From: Verrucomicrobiales bacterium
Lineage (GTDB): Bacteria > Verrucomicrobiota > Verrucomicrobiia > Limisphaerales > UBA9464
Assembly (NCBI GenBank): GCA_027488845.1
Contig: JAIYBC010000016.1
Location: 44,437 to 108,436 of the forward strand
Direction of reading: 5' to 3'
DNA length: 64,000 nucleotides
In this document: piece by piece, positions 1 to 7,872 of the stretch
How the letters are laid out: each line of letters starts with the position of its first letter
How positions within the stretch are numbered: the stretch's first letter is position 1
Notes under the pieces: generated by a model
Databases searched by the model: none
The model's input: only the letters and a program-made list of their open reading frames with translations
Told to the model about the DNA's origin: nothing
Made by a program: the position numbers and the translations under genes

Positions 1-868
1 CGTAGACCCGGTGGATTTCGGCTCCCGTGGCCGGGTCGAAGCCGGTTTCCGGGTGCAGGCGTCCCACGCGGATGTCGTCCAGGACCTTGGACAGCGATTC
101 CGGCTGGATCCGTTTCCTGGGTTCGATGGACTTGGAATCGGCCACCTGGATCCCGGAGAAGGTCGCGATGCCCAGGTGGCCATCGGGGCCGGAATCCCCA
201 CCGAGTGCCAGGGTCTGGAAGGTCGCCAGCGGAAGCAGGATTCCAGCAGCGCCGACCACCTCTCCGCCGGTGCGGATTGGAACCGCCAGCGAAACCACCT
301 CGTGATCACGGTCGCCAAGGCGGATTCGGAAGGGCTCCGAGACGTGCTCGCGGCCGTGGTTCAGTGGCTTCTGAAGATAGTCACCCTTGCCGGCAATCTG
401 ATGGTCCGGAAGGACCGAGTTCGTGGCCTCGGCCCCGACACGGAACCAAAGCGGAACAAAACGGCCGGTCGAGTCGTGTCCCGGCTTGTCCGCGAAGTCC
501 TTGTCCTTTCCGTCCAACGCGTCCGGTTGCCAGCCGGACCAAACGGCGAGGAAGTTTGTGTTGGCCGTGAGGACCTGCTTGAGGATGGAGCTGTAGAGGG
601 AGCGGTCGTCCACCCAGGCCGTCTTCATGCCCTCCAATGCCTGCGATACGGTACGGGCGGCGAGGAGGGCCTCGTTGAGATGGCGCCCAGCCTCGAGCGC
701 ATGCCGCTGGGCGAATTGGCCTGCATCCCGGTAGGCGTTTTCCGTTGCGGAGTGGGCCGTATTGCGGGCTTCGACGCCAACGATGGCGGTGATGGCGACG
801 AGCAGTATCCCGCCGATGGCGAGACTCATCCGAAGGCCGAGTCCAAGTCGATTCATCCATCGCCGCAT
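1..868 (-). CDS. Methyl-accepting chemotaxis protein, N-terminal part (cut by window edge)
   Basis: About 289 N-terminal residues are visible; the rest lies left of the window. The reading frame opens at an ATG (868) giving MRRWMNRLGL, followed by a hydrophobic membrane segment at about residues 12-32 (SLAIGGILLVAITAIVGV). After it comes a periplasmic sensor region of the double-Cache type, with the family signatures LAVWSGWQPDALDGKDKD at about residues 95-112 and SLAVPIRTGGEVVGAAGI at about 180-197. Chemoreceptors of this layout bind a small ligand outside the cell and signal through a cytoplasmic coiled coil, which is not visible here, so a sensor kinase or cyclase with the same sensor remains possible. 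Divergent from the cobA-hemD fusion across 141 bp. Confidence 0.75.
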   Translation of the reverse strand, partial: MRRWMNRLGLGLRMSLAIGGILLVAITAIVGVEARNTAHSATENAYRDAGQFAQRHALEAGRHLNEALLAARTVSQALEGMKTAWVDDRSLYSSILKQVLTANTNFLAVWSGWQPDALDGKDKDFADKPGHDSTGRFVPLWFRVGAEATNSVLPDHQIAGKGDYLQKPLNHGREHVSEPFRIRLGDRDHEVVSLAVPIRTGGEVVGAAGILLPLATFQTLALGGDSGPDGHLGIATFSGIQVADSKSIEPRKRIQPESLSKVLDDIRVGRLHPETGFDPATGAEIHRVY

Positions 869-971
869 CGGCTCGACCGGGGCGATCCTTGAGTCGGAGT
901 CGGGTGTTCCACCCCGGGTGGATGCCTGATGCGTGCCGCGGGCAGCGGATCGCCGCCGGTGCCGAAGGGGC

Positions 972-1000
972 TTGGTGCCGCCGTCGCCGCCGCCTACCTT
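972..1000 (+). promoter_or_regulatory. Sigma-70-type promoter of cobA-hemD
   Basis: TTGGTG (972-977), a 17-nt spacer and TACCTT (995-1000). Only 9 nt separate the -10 box from the ATG at 1010, so the transcript is probably leaderless or nearly so; no Shine-Dalgarno sequence is present. Confidence 0.6.
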
Positions 1001-1009
1001 CCGCGCCTC

Positions 1010-2539
1010 ATGAAGCGACAGGGGAAAGTGTTCCTGGTGGGTGCCGGACCCGGTGATGCCGGACTGATCACGGTGCGGGGTGCCGAGGTGCTCGGCACCG
1101 CCGACGTGGTGGTCTACGACGCCTTGGTCAATCCGGCGCTGCTGGCGCTGGCGCCGTCCACGGCGGAACGGATCTTCGGCGGCAAGCGTGCCGCCGCGCA
1201 CGCCATTCCCCAGGAGGAGTTGAACCAGCTTCTGGTCGAGAAGGCGAAGGCGGGGGCCACGGTGGTCCGTCTCAAGGGCGGCGATCCGTATGTCTTCGGC
1301 CGGGGAGGGGAGGAGGCGCTCGAGTTGGCGGACGCCGGAGTGCCGTTCGAGGTCGTGCCGGGCGTCTCGTCCGTGACCGCGGCGTTGAACTACGCGGGGA
1401 TCCCTCTCACCCACCGCGACCACTGTTCCAGCTTCACCGTGCTGACCGGACACGAGGATCCGGCCAAGCCGGATTCCGCGGTGGACCTGGGGCTGTTGGC
1501 GCGGTTACCCGGGACCAAGGTGGTCCTCATGGGTGTCGAACGGATCGACGAGATCGCCCGGCGCCTGGTGGAAGGCGGTGCGGCGGCGACGACCCCGGCC
1601 GCCATGGTCCAATGGGGCACGACCGGTCGCCAGAAATCGGTCTCCGCCACGCTCGCAACCCTCGGCGAGGCCGCCCGCAAGGCTGGCATCACCACTCCCG
1701 CGATCACCGTGATCGGCGACGTGGTTTCGGAACGGAAGCGTCTCAACTGGTTTGAGACGCGCCCCTTGCATGGACGTCGGGTCGTTGTGACACGGACCCG
1801 CGAGCAGGCGTCGCAGGTCTCCGTCCAGTTCCGCGATCTCGGAGCCGAGGTGCTCGAGATCCCGACCATCCGCATCGCTCCGCCGGTGGACATGGATCCC
1901 TTGGTCGAGTGCATCTCCGGGATCGGCGAATACGACTGGCTGGTTTTCACCAGTCCCAACGGCGTCACCACCTTCTTCGACTACTTCTTCAAGGCCTTCA
2001 AGGACGTGCGGGACATCGGCAACGTCCGGATCGCGGCGGTCGGGCCGGCAACCGCGGCCAAGGTCGCGGAATTCCACCTGAACGTGGATGCGATGCCGTC
2101 GGAATACGTGGCGTCCAAGGTGGCTGCCGCCATCGGCGCCGTGGAGACCATCGAGAATCTCCGATTCCTGATCGTGCGGGCCGAAGTGGCGACGCCGGAA
2201 CTGCCCCGGATGCTCGAGGAGAAGGGCGGCATCGTGGACGCCATCGCCTGTTACCGGACCATTCCCGAGACCGAAGACCTCAACGGTGCCGCGGCGTCCC
2301 TTGCCGAATCCGGTGCCGACTGGGTCACGTTCACCAGCGCCTCGACGGTTGAGAACTTCCATGGCCGCTTCGACCTGCCGGCGCTGCGCCGTCGGTTTCC
2401 GGGACTGAAGACCGCGAGCATCGGTCCCGAGACCAGCAAGGCGTTGAAGGCCCTCGGGATCGAGCCCGACGTGGAAGCCCGGGAGCACAACATCCCCGGA
2501 CTCGTCGCCGCGGTCCGCAAGGCGGCCGGCGTCCGCTGA
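1010..2539 (+). CDS. cobA-hemD: Uroporphyrinogen-III C-methyltransferase / uroporphyrinogen-III synthase fusion
   Basis: A 510-residue bifunctional tetrapyrrole enzyme. Residues 1-245 are an SAM-dependent uroporphyrinogen-III methyltransferase (makes precorrin-2, precursor of siroheme and B12): glycine-rich VGAGPGD at 10-16, RLKGGDPYVFGRGGEE at about 87-102, and VPGVSSVTAALNYAGIPLTHRD. From about residue 255 (GRRVVVTRTREQASQ) follows a HemD domain, which closes hydroxymethylbilane to uroporphyrinogen III, with the typical YDWLVFTSPNGV and VTFTSASTVENF segments. The frame is open 27 codons further upstream, but homology and the promoter directly before codon 1010 favour this start. The fusion lets one protein form the ring and commit it to the siroheme/cobalamin branch. 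Confidence 0.93.
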   Translation: MKRQGKVFLVGAGPGDAGLITVRGAEVLGTADVVVYDALVNPALLALAPSTAERIFGGKRAAAHAIPQEELNQLLVEKAKAGATVVRLKGGDPYVFGRGGEEALELADAGVPFEVVPGVSSVTAALNYAGIPLTHRDHCSSFTVLTGHEDPAKPDSAVDLGLLARLPGTKVVLMGVERIDEIARRLVEGGAAATTPAAMVQWGTTGRQKSVSATLATLGEAARKAGITTPAITVIGDVVSERKRLNWFETRPLHGRRVVVTRTREQASQVSVQFRDLGAEVLEIPTIRIAPPVDMDPLVECISGIGEYDWLVFTSPNGVTTFFDYFFKAFKDVRDIGNVRIAAVGPATAAKVAEFHLNVDAMPSEYVASKVAAAIGAVETIENLRFLIVRAEVATPELPRMLEEKGGIVDAIACYRTIPETEDLNGAAASLAESGADWVTFTSASTVENFHGRFDLPALRRRFPGLKTASIGPETSKALKALGIEPDVEAREHNIPGLVAAVRKAAGVR

Positions 2540-2654
2540 CGACGAGGCTTCCCGAGGTCTTGGGCGGTTTCCTCGCAACCATCCTCATCGGCCGGCATTT
2601 CACCGGTTGCGCCGAGGCTGGCCACTGCCAGACTCCAACGAACTTTTTCATCCT

Positions 2655-2999
2655 ATGTCCAAACCGACCATCACTGCCTACCTGAAGCCCTGGTGTGGCT
2701 GGAGCGCGGGCGTCCGCGCCGTTTTCAAGAAGTACGATCTCGCCTTCGAGGAGAAGGACATCATCAACGTCCCCGAGAACTTCGACGAGATGGTCCGGAA
2801 GACCGGCCAGACGAAGCAGCCCACGGTCGAGATCAACGGCCGTGTGTTGGCGGATGTCAGTGGCGAGGAGGTCGAGGCGTGGATGCTCCAGAACGGGGTG
2901 GTGTCCGAGAATGGCCGGGTCCCCGAGGTTCCCATCAACCAGCCGTGTGCCCATGAGATGCCCCAGGCGCAGGCGGCTCCGATGACCTTCAAGCGCTGA
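2655..2999 (+). CDS. Glutaredoxin-like protein, CGWS active site
   Basis: A 114-residue thioredoxin-fold protein. The N-terminus MSKPTITAYLKPWCGWSAG carries the redox motif CGWS at residues 14-17, so only one cysteine of the usual CPYC/CPWC pair is present; it is monothiol by sequence. TKQPTVEINGRVLADVSGEE (about 55-74) contains the cis-proline glutathione-binding loop (QPTVEI). A C-terminal tail of about 30 residues with NQPCAHEM adds another cysteine and is not part of the fold. Likely cytosolic disulfide or glutathione chemistry. The frame is open 16 codons upstream, but the domain starts at 2655. It follows cobA-hemD by 115 bp. Confidence 0.8.
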   Translation: MSKPTITAYLKPWCGWSAGVRAVFKKYDLAFEEKDIINVPENFDEMVRKTGQTKQPTVEINGRVLADVSGEEVEAWMLQNGVVSENGRVPEVPINQPCAHEMPQAQAAPMTFKR

Positions 3000-3026
3000 G
3001 GTCGGCACCCCCGGTTTCCACCGTCC

Positions 3027-4286
3027 ATGACTGCCCGCCACCCCCGGTGCCTCCCGTCGCCGGGGGTGTTCCGTTTCCTATCCCTGATTCCGGCGCTGTT
3101 GCTCGCCGGATCGATGGCCCTTTCCGCACAGGAGTCGCCGACCTTCGTCGATACCCTGGACTTCATTCGCCGTTCCCTCGATGAGCATGGCGACTTCCGG
3201 AACCTCGCCGGTGGAGGCCGCGTGCAGCAGAAGCTGACCGAGGTGTTGGGGCGCCGCTTCCGGGTCCGCCGGATCCTCTCCGACGGCACGCCGGGCGGGC
3301 CGGAGATCCGTGGGACCACGGAGTTCTCACTCGCCGAGCTGGACCCTGAGGCCACCCATGTCCGGATCACCTTCATTGGCGACCGGATGGCCTTTGCGGT
3401 TTGGCTGGCCGACGTCGGCAAGGGGGCCGGAGTCCGCGAGTGGCGTGCCGGCAACGAGGATCTCGGGGCCGAGAACCGGCCCTACGGTTGGTTTGCCGTG
3501 GATTCGGAGGAGCTGGCCCAGTCCCTGGTCCGGGCGGTGAACCACTGCATCGCCCTGGCCGGCGGAAAGGCGCGGCCATCCGTGGATCGCTTCTTCGGCG
3601 CACCGAGCCAGAGCCGGGCCGTGCCGACCTCGCCGATCACCGGAGAGGTCCATCATGTGGTGTCCCTGGAGGACGCCGAGAAGCTGGTTCGTCGGAAGAT
3701 CCGTTCCGATCCCGCGGTGTTTCCCCAGATCGCGGCCGGAACGCTCGGAAAGTCGGGCTGGGCTCCGGTTCCATGGCCGGGTCGGCCCCTGTTGGTGACC
3801 CTTCCTGGGACAGGGTCCGGGTTCGAGACCAACTACCTGGACGCCGTCCGTTTCGACGGGACGCTGGCGGGGAAAGGCAACGGTGTCGCGCTGTTGTTGG
3901 AAGTGGTCCCGGACTTCATCTCCGCGGGTGTTTCGGGACTCCGGGACGGACCCTTGCCCTGCGAATTGGTCCAGCTGCCGCTGAACGCGGGACAGCTCGT
4001 ACCGTTGGCGCAGCGCGTTGGGGAAGGCACTCAGGTTCGGCTCTGGAGTTCCGTGGGTGACGGTTGGCCCGATGAGGAAGGCGGGTTTGTCTGGTTGGCC
4101 AGGTCCCGGGAAGGCGCCCGCGAATGGAGGGTGGCGGCGCATTCCATGAAGCGCTTCCGCGAGTACGGACCGGACGCCGCCCGGGCGGCCGCGACCGAGC
4201 TCGGCCTCAAGCTCGCGGATCCGGTCGTGGACCTGCTGAAGTCCCGGGCCAAGGCCGCCAAGAAGGCGATGAAGGAGGACCGCTGA
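3027..4286 (+). CDS. Secreted protein of unknown function
   Basis: 419 residues. The N-terminus has a basic stretch, a hydrophobic core (FLSLIPALLLAGSMALSAQ, about 16-34) and an AXA-type cleavage site, so the product is probably exported to the periplasm. I do not recognise a catalytic domain. The mature part has mixed alpha/beta character, with a Lys/Ala-rich helical C-terminus (LLKSRAKAAKKAMKEDR). It begins 27 bp after the glutaredoxin gene and may be cotranscribed with it. It converges with the heptosyltransferase gene. Confidence 0.7.
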   Translation: MTARHPRCLPSPGVFRFLSLIPALLLAGSMALSAQESPTFVDTLDFIRRSLDEHGDFRNLAGGGRVQQKLTEVLGRRFRVRRILSDGTPGGPEIRGTTEFSLAELDPEATHVRITFIGDRMAFAVWLADVGKGAGVREWRAGNEDLGAENRPYGWFAVDSEELAQSLVRAVNHCIALAGGKARPSVDRFFGAPSQSRAVPTSPITGEVHHVVSLEDAEKLVRRKIRSDPAVFPQIAAGTLGKSGWAPVPWPGRPLLVTLPGTGSGFETNYLDAVRFDGTLAGKGNGVALLLEVVPDFISAGVSGLRDGPLPCELVQLPLNAGQLVPLAQRVGEGTQVRLWSSVGDGWPDEEGGFVWLARSREGAREWRVAAHSMKRFREYGPDAARAAATELGLKLADPVVDLLKSRAKAAKKAMKEDR

Positions 4287-4334
4287 GCGGTGTCCAGAAA
4301 TGGCCGTGGCCAAGTTGGCGCAACTTGCAGATTC

Positions 4335-5360
4335 CTAGGCTTCCATCCTGGCCACCACCGCTTCCAGGACATCCGACGGACCGATTCTCTTCAGACAGGC
4401 GAGCTTCTCGGAGATCCGGCAGCGATCGCTCATGCAGGGAGCGCAGGGAAGGGCGCGGACACGGAGAACGTTGGATGATTGGCCATAAGGGCCGGTGCGT
4501 TCCGGCGCGGTTGGCCCGAAGACGGCAACCACGGGTCGACGCAATGCGACCGCCACATGCATCGGTCCCGTGTCGTTGGTGACCAGCAGTCGGATGCGCC
4601 GAAGCCCTTCGATCATCCCCGGCAGACTCAGTCGGCCGGTGAGGTCGAGGATCCGACCCTTTCCATCGGCGCGCACGATCGCTTCACCCAACGCCGTTTC
4701 ATCCGGGCCACCAAAGACGGCAATCCGAACCGAAGGCAGCCGCTCTTGGAGGCCGTTGGCCAATTGGCTCCAACTCTCGATCGGCCAACGCTTGTTTTCC
4801 CAGCGGGCGCCCGGCTGGAGGCCGATCCAGTCGCCGTCAGAAAGCTGCGGGAACAGACGCTGGATTTCTGCGGCGCCGGCAGGCCGAGGCGGTAGCCATT
4901 CGAACGGTTGGCGGGTGTCCCACCCGAGGTGACGGGCCACCGTGAGATACCAGTCCACGGCGTGGGTGGACGGCGAAGGGCGGGGAACCGACTCGCCATG
5001 GAACAAGGGGGCGAATTCCCTCCAGTCTCCAACGCCGACAAACCGGCCGGCACCGCAGGCGCGCCCCACCAAGGCCGATCGGGCGAGTCCCTGGAGGTCC
5101 AGGACGAGGTCGTACCTTTCCGATCGGAGGGCCGACACCTCGCGGAGGATCTGTGCAAAACCGAGCGGACGCCCCCAGGCCTTACGGTCGAAGGGAACGA
5201 TTCGGTGGATGTCCGGATCCCCTTCCAACAGGGGAACCAGGTTCCTGTGAAGCCACCAATCGACGCGGGCATCCGGATGGTTTCGCCGCAGGTGCCGGAC
5301 AACCGGCAGGGCGTGGATCACGTCGCCGAGCGAACTCGGCTTGAGGACCAGGACCTTCAC
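4335..5360 (-). CDS. Glycosyltransferase family 9 (heptosyltransferase-like)
   Basis: 341 residues, GTG start. The N-terminal MKVLVLKPSSLGDVIHALPV is the hallmark of LPS heptosyltransferases (WaaC/WaaF/WaaQ, GT9). The C-terminal nucleotide-sugar domain shows GLQPGARWENKRWP (about 190-203) and TNDTGPMHVAVALRRPVVAVFG (start about 270), the conserved DTGPMH acceptor/donor loop. The enzyme would add a heptose or related sugar to the lipid A core on the cytoplasmic face of the inner membrane. Its donor and acceptor cannot be read from sequence. A cysteine cluster near the C-terminus (CAPCMSDRC, then C at about +9) fits the Cys-rich tail seen in some GT9 enzymes. It lies 51 bp downstream of the metallophosphoesterase. 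Confidence 0.88.
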   Translation of the reverse strand: MKVLVLKPSSLGDVIHALPVVRHLRRNHPDARVDWWLHRNLVPLLEGDPDIHRIVPFDRKAWGRPLGFAQILREVSALRSERYDLVLDLQGLARSALVGRACGAGRFVGVGDWREFAPLFHGESVPRPSPSTHAVDWYLTVARHLGWDTRQPFEWLPPRPAGAAEIQRLFPQLSDGDWIGLQPGARWENKRWPIESWSQLANGLQERLPSVRIAVFGGPDETALGEAIVRADGKGRILDLTGRLSLPGMIEGLRRIRLLVTNDTGPMHVAVALRRPVVAVFGPTAPERTGPYGQSSNVLRVRALPCAPCMSDRCRISEKLACLKRIGPSDVLEAVVARMEA

Positions 5361-5411
5361 AGGCGTCGGGCCGGGAGTTTCGGACCCGGTGTCGCCAACC
5401 GGGAAGGGGCT

Positions 5412-6134
5412 CTATTTGCCGGTGGCCAAACGGTCGGCAAGCCGCTGTGGGAGACCGGCCTGCATGATCTTCCTCTGGGCGGTCGCGATGTCATAGTCCA
5501 GACGCCGGAGTTCGACGGTCTGGGTCGGCATGTCATAGACGACATAGGCCGCGCGGGGGTCTCCGTCCCGTGGCTGTCCGACGCTGCCGACATTGATGAA
5601 GTACTTGCGACCCGGCTCGATCTTGAGCTTGGAGTATTGGCCGCCACGGACTGCGGTATCGCGGATGAAGGCCACCGGGACGTGGGTATGTCCGAAGAAG
5701 CAGAGTTGGGTGTTCTGGTAGGTGAAGCTGGCCGCAGCCTCGAGCTTCTCGAAGACGTAACCCCAGCGCTGAGGACCATCGAGGGTCGCGTGGACGATCG
5801 AGAAGTTGGCCACCAGTCGGAAATACTTCAGGTCGCGCAGCCACTTGCGGTCATCCGGAGTCAACTGGGAGCGGCTCCAGGCCACGGCCTCGGCTGCCGC
5901 ATCGTTGAATCCCTCCGGATCCTCGTCCAAGCCGATGTACTCGTCGTGGTTGCCCTTGACCGTCGGGATGTTCATCCCACGAACGATGTCGAGGCATTCC
6001 TTGGGGTTGGCCCCGTAGCCGACGACATCCCCCAGACACACGACATGGGTGCAGTTCTGTTCCTTGATGTCGGCAAGCACCCGTTGGAATCCTTCCAGAT
6101 TCGCGTGGATGTCGGCTATGATGGCGTACCTCAT
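5412..6134 (-). CDS. Calcineurin-like metallophosphoesterase (YfcE/MJ0936 type)
   Basis: 240 residues with every metal-site motif of the family: DIHANLEG (residues 8-15), GDVVGYG (35-41), GNHDEY (about 61-66) and GHTHVP (about 148-153), giving a dinuclear metal phosphodiesterase/phosphatase. The natural substrate is not predictable; relatives act on phosphodiesters or nucleotides. It starts 5 bp after the acylphosphatase stop, so the two are almost certainly one transcript, followed by the heptosyltransferase. Confidence 0.87.
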   Translation of the reverse strand: MRYAIIADIHANLEGFQRVLADIKEQNCTHVVCLGDVVGYGANPKECLDIVRGMNIPTVKGNHDEYIGLDEDPEGFNDAAAEAVAWSRSQLTPDDRKWLRDLKYFRLVANFSIVHATLDGPQRWGYVFEKLEAAASFTYQNTQLCFFGHTHVPVAFIRDTAVRGGQYSKLKIEPGRKYFINVGSVGQPRDGDPRAAYVVYDMPTQTVELRRLDYDIATAQRKIMQAGLPQRLADRLATGK

Positions 6135-6139
6135 TCTGT

Positions 6140-6427
6140 CTACTGCACGATCTCGAATCCCCGGAACCCTCCGGAGCCGGCAGACCAGTTAACTTGTTCG
6201 TCGCGGATCATCGGTCCCAGACCGCTTCCCCGGATTGCGATTCGGAACGCTTCCAGTTCGTCCCGACTGCCTTCCGCGATGAGTTCGACCCTGCCATCCA
6301 GCAGGTTCCGAACCGTTCCAGCGACTTCGAAGCCGGTGGCCAGATTTCTGGCCTGGTACCGGAAACCCACTCCTTGGACACGTCCGGAGTACCAGATGTG
6401 CATTCGGAACCGGTTCATCATCGTCAA
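6140..6427 (-). CDS. acyP: Acylphosphatase
   Basis: 95 residues, the usual family length. SGRVQGVGFRYQARN (about 14-28) contains the phosphate-binding loop and the catalytic Arg; GTVRNLLDGRVELIAEG (about 37-53) contains the catalytic Asn. Acylphosphatases hydrolyse carboxyl-phosphate bonds such as those of acetyl- or carbamoyl-phosphate. First gene of a leftward run with the metallophosphoesterase and the GT9 enzyme. The frame starts with two Met codons (6427 and two codons on), so the exact start is uncertain by a few residues. Confidence 0.9.
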   Translation of the reverse strand: MTMMNRFRMHIWYSGRVQGVGFRYQARNLATGFEVAGTVRNLLDGRVELIAEGSRDELEAFRIAIRGSGLGPMIRDEQVNWSAGSGGFRGFEIVQ

Positions 6428-6616
6428 CGCCGCAACTGCGGCCGGACCGGAAATCTCCGGCTCAGCAAAGGCAAAAGCTTATCCACACCCTCCGGAGGGG
6501 GCGCAAACAGTTATTTCCAGTGACTTTACCTCGGCAGAGACCGGGCCCGGATCGCCCAGCCGGCATTCCGGCTCCCTGCCTCTTGATGCCCTGCGCGGTC
6601 CGCGTCAGGCTGAGGC

Positions 6617-7837
6617 GTGATTTCCACGCTGCGTGCTCCGTTCGCGCTCCTGATCTCCGTCGGACTCTTGTCCTCGCCCCTGACGCTCCAGGTTTCGGCG
6701 GCGGAAACCAGCCTCGCTCGGGTTGTTTCACTGGCTTTTTCCGCAAACGATAAAGAAGTGCGACGTGATGTGCTGCGTGGTTTGGAGGCGGCGGTGCGTG
6801 GCCGGACGGGATTGGCGACGCCAGAGGGATGGGAGGCCTTGGAGGAAGCGGTTGGCCAAGGGGGAGATGCCGAGTCGCTGGCCTTGGTTCGCAGCCTGGG
6901 TGTGGCGTTTGGCAGCCGGCGCGCGATGGATTCCCTGCGCGCCACCGCCGCTGACACCAACGCATCCCCAACGGACCGCAACGCCGCCTTGGCCGCCTTG
7001 CTCCGCACCCGCGACGCCTCGTTGGCGGGGCTTCTCCTGAAATTGGCCTCGGATTCCGCGACCCGTGTTGCGGCGGTGCGCGGTTTGGCGGGGTTCGACG
7101 CCCCTGGTACTCCGGAGACGCTCCTGAAGCTCTTCCCGGAGATTCCACCCGCGGACCAGCGGGAAGTGCTGAATGCGCTGGCTTCCCGTCCCAGCTATGC
7201 CCGCCCCCTGTTGGAGGCCGTGCGTTCCGGCGTCGTTCCCAAGACGGCCCTGACCGCGGATCTCGTCCGCCAGCTGCGTTCGCTGAAGGACGACAGGTTG
7301 GCTGCGAATCTCACGGAGATCTGGGGTGTGGTGAAGGAGACCAGTCCCGACATGACCGCGGAGATCGAACGTGTGAAGCGGGTCTATTGGGCCGGTGGCT
7401 CCACTCCCGGCGACGCGTCCCGTGGGCGGGTGGTTTTCAACCAGGTCTGCGCCCAATGCCATCACCTGTTCGATTTCGGGGGCCAGGTCGGTCCGGACAT
7501 CACGGGCGCCAACCGCGGCGATCTCGACTATCTCCTGCAGAACATCCTCTTCCCGAACGCGGTGATCCCAAACGAGTACCGGGCCTCCACCGTGGAGTTG
7601 AAGGATGAGCGGGTGCTCACCGGGCTGGTTCGGTCGCAGGATGCGAATTCCGTGGTGGTGCAGACCGCGACCGAGGTGCTGACGCTGCCGAGGGCTGAGG
7701 TGGTGAAGATCACCGGTTCGGAGATTTCCATGATGCCGGAAGGCCTGGTCGCCGGATTGAGCGAAACCCAGATCCGGGACCTGCTCTATTATCTCGGCCG
7801 TCCCGGACAGGTGCCGCTTCCGGGCAATGCCAAATAA
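6617..7837 (+). CDS. HEAT-repeat c-type cytochrome (Pirellula/Verrucomicrobium heme-binding type)
   Basis: 406 residues, GTG start, signal peptide at about 1-29 (hydrophobic core then VSAAET). Residues 45-240 are helical pairs like HEAT repeats. A single CXXCH heme site (CAQCH, residues 278-282) lies in the segment VFNQVCAQCHHLFDFGGQVGPD, followed by NILFPNAVIPNEY and VLTGLVRSQD, which mark the heme-binding domain common in Planctomycetes and Verrucomicrobia. A Met ligand may come from EISMMPEG. In that family the heme domain often sits behind a sugar dehydrogenase domain; here the dehydrogenase is absent, so this looks like a stand-alone periplasmic electron carrier. Confidence 0.85.
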   Translation: MISTLRAPFALLISVGLLSSPLTLQVSAAETSLARVVSLAFSANDKEVRRDVLRGLEAAVRGRTGLATPEGWEALEEAVGQGGDAESLALVRSLGVAFGSRRAMDSLRATAADTNASPTDRNAALAALLRTRDASLAGLLLKLASDSATRVAAVRGLAGFDAPGTPETLLKLFPEIPPADQREVLNALASRPSYARPLLEAVRSGVVPKTALTADLVRQLRSLKDDRLAANLTEIWGVVKETSPDMTAEIERVKRVYWAGGSTPGDASRGRVVFNQVCAQCHHLFDFGGQVGPDITGANRGDLDYLLQNILFPNAVIPNEYRASTVELKDERVLTGLVRSQDANSVVVQTATEVLTLPRAEVVKITGSEISMMPEGLVAGLSETQIRDLLYYLGRPGQVPLPGNAK

Positions 7838-7872
7838 CGGTCTCGGACCGGGACTTCAGCCAAGCGGTTGGG

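Noticed and set aside
4311..4327. Palindrome CAAGTTG-GCG-CAACTTG between convergent genes
   Set aside because: No T-run on either side and weak stem; could be a terminator but not supported.
6479..6487. Perfect DnaA box TTATCCACA
   Set aside because: Only one clear box in a 189-bp gap, no AT-rich unwinding region and no dnaA/dnaN nearby; not an origin.
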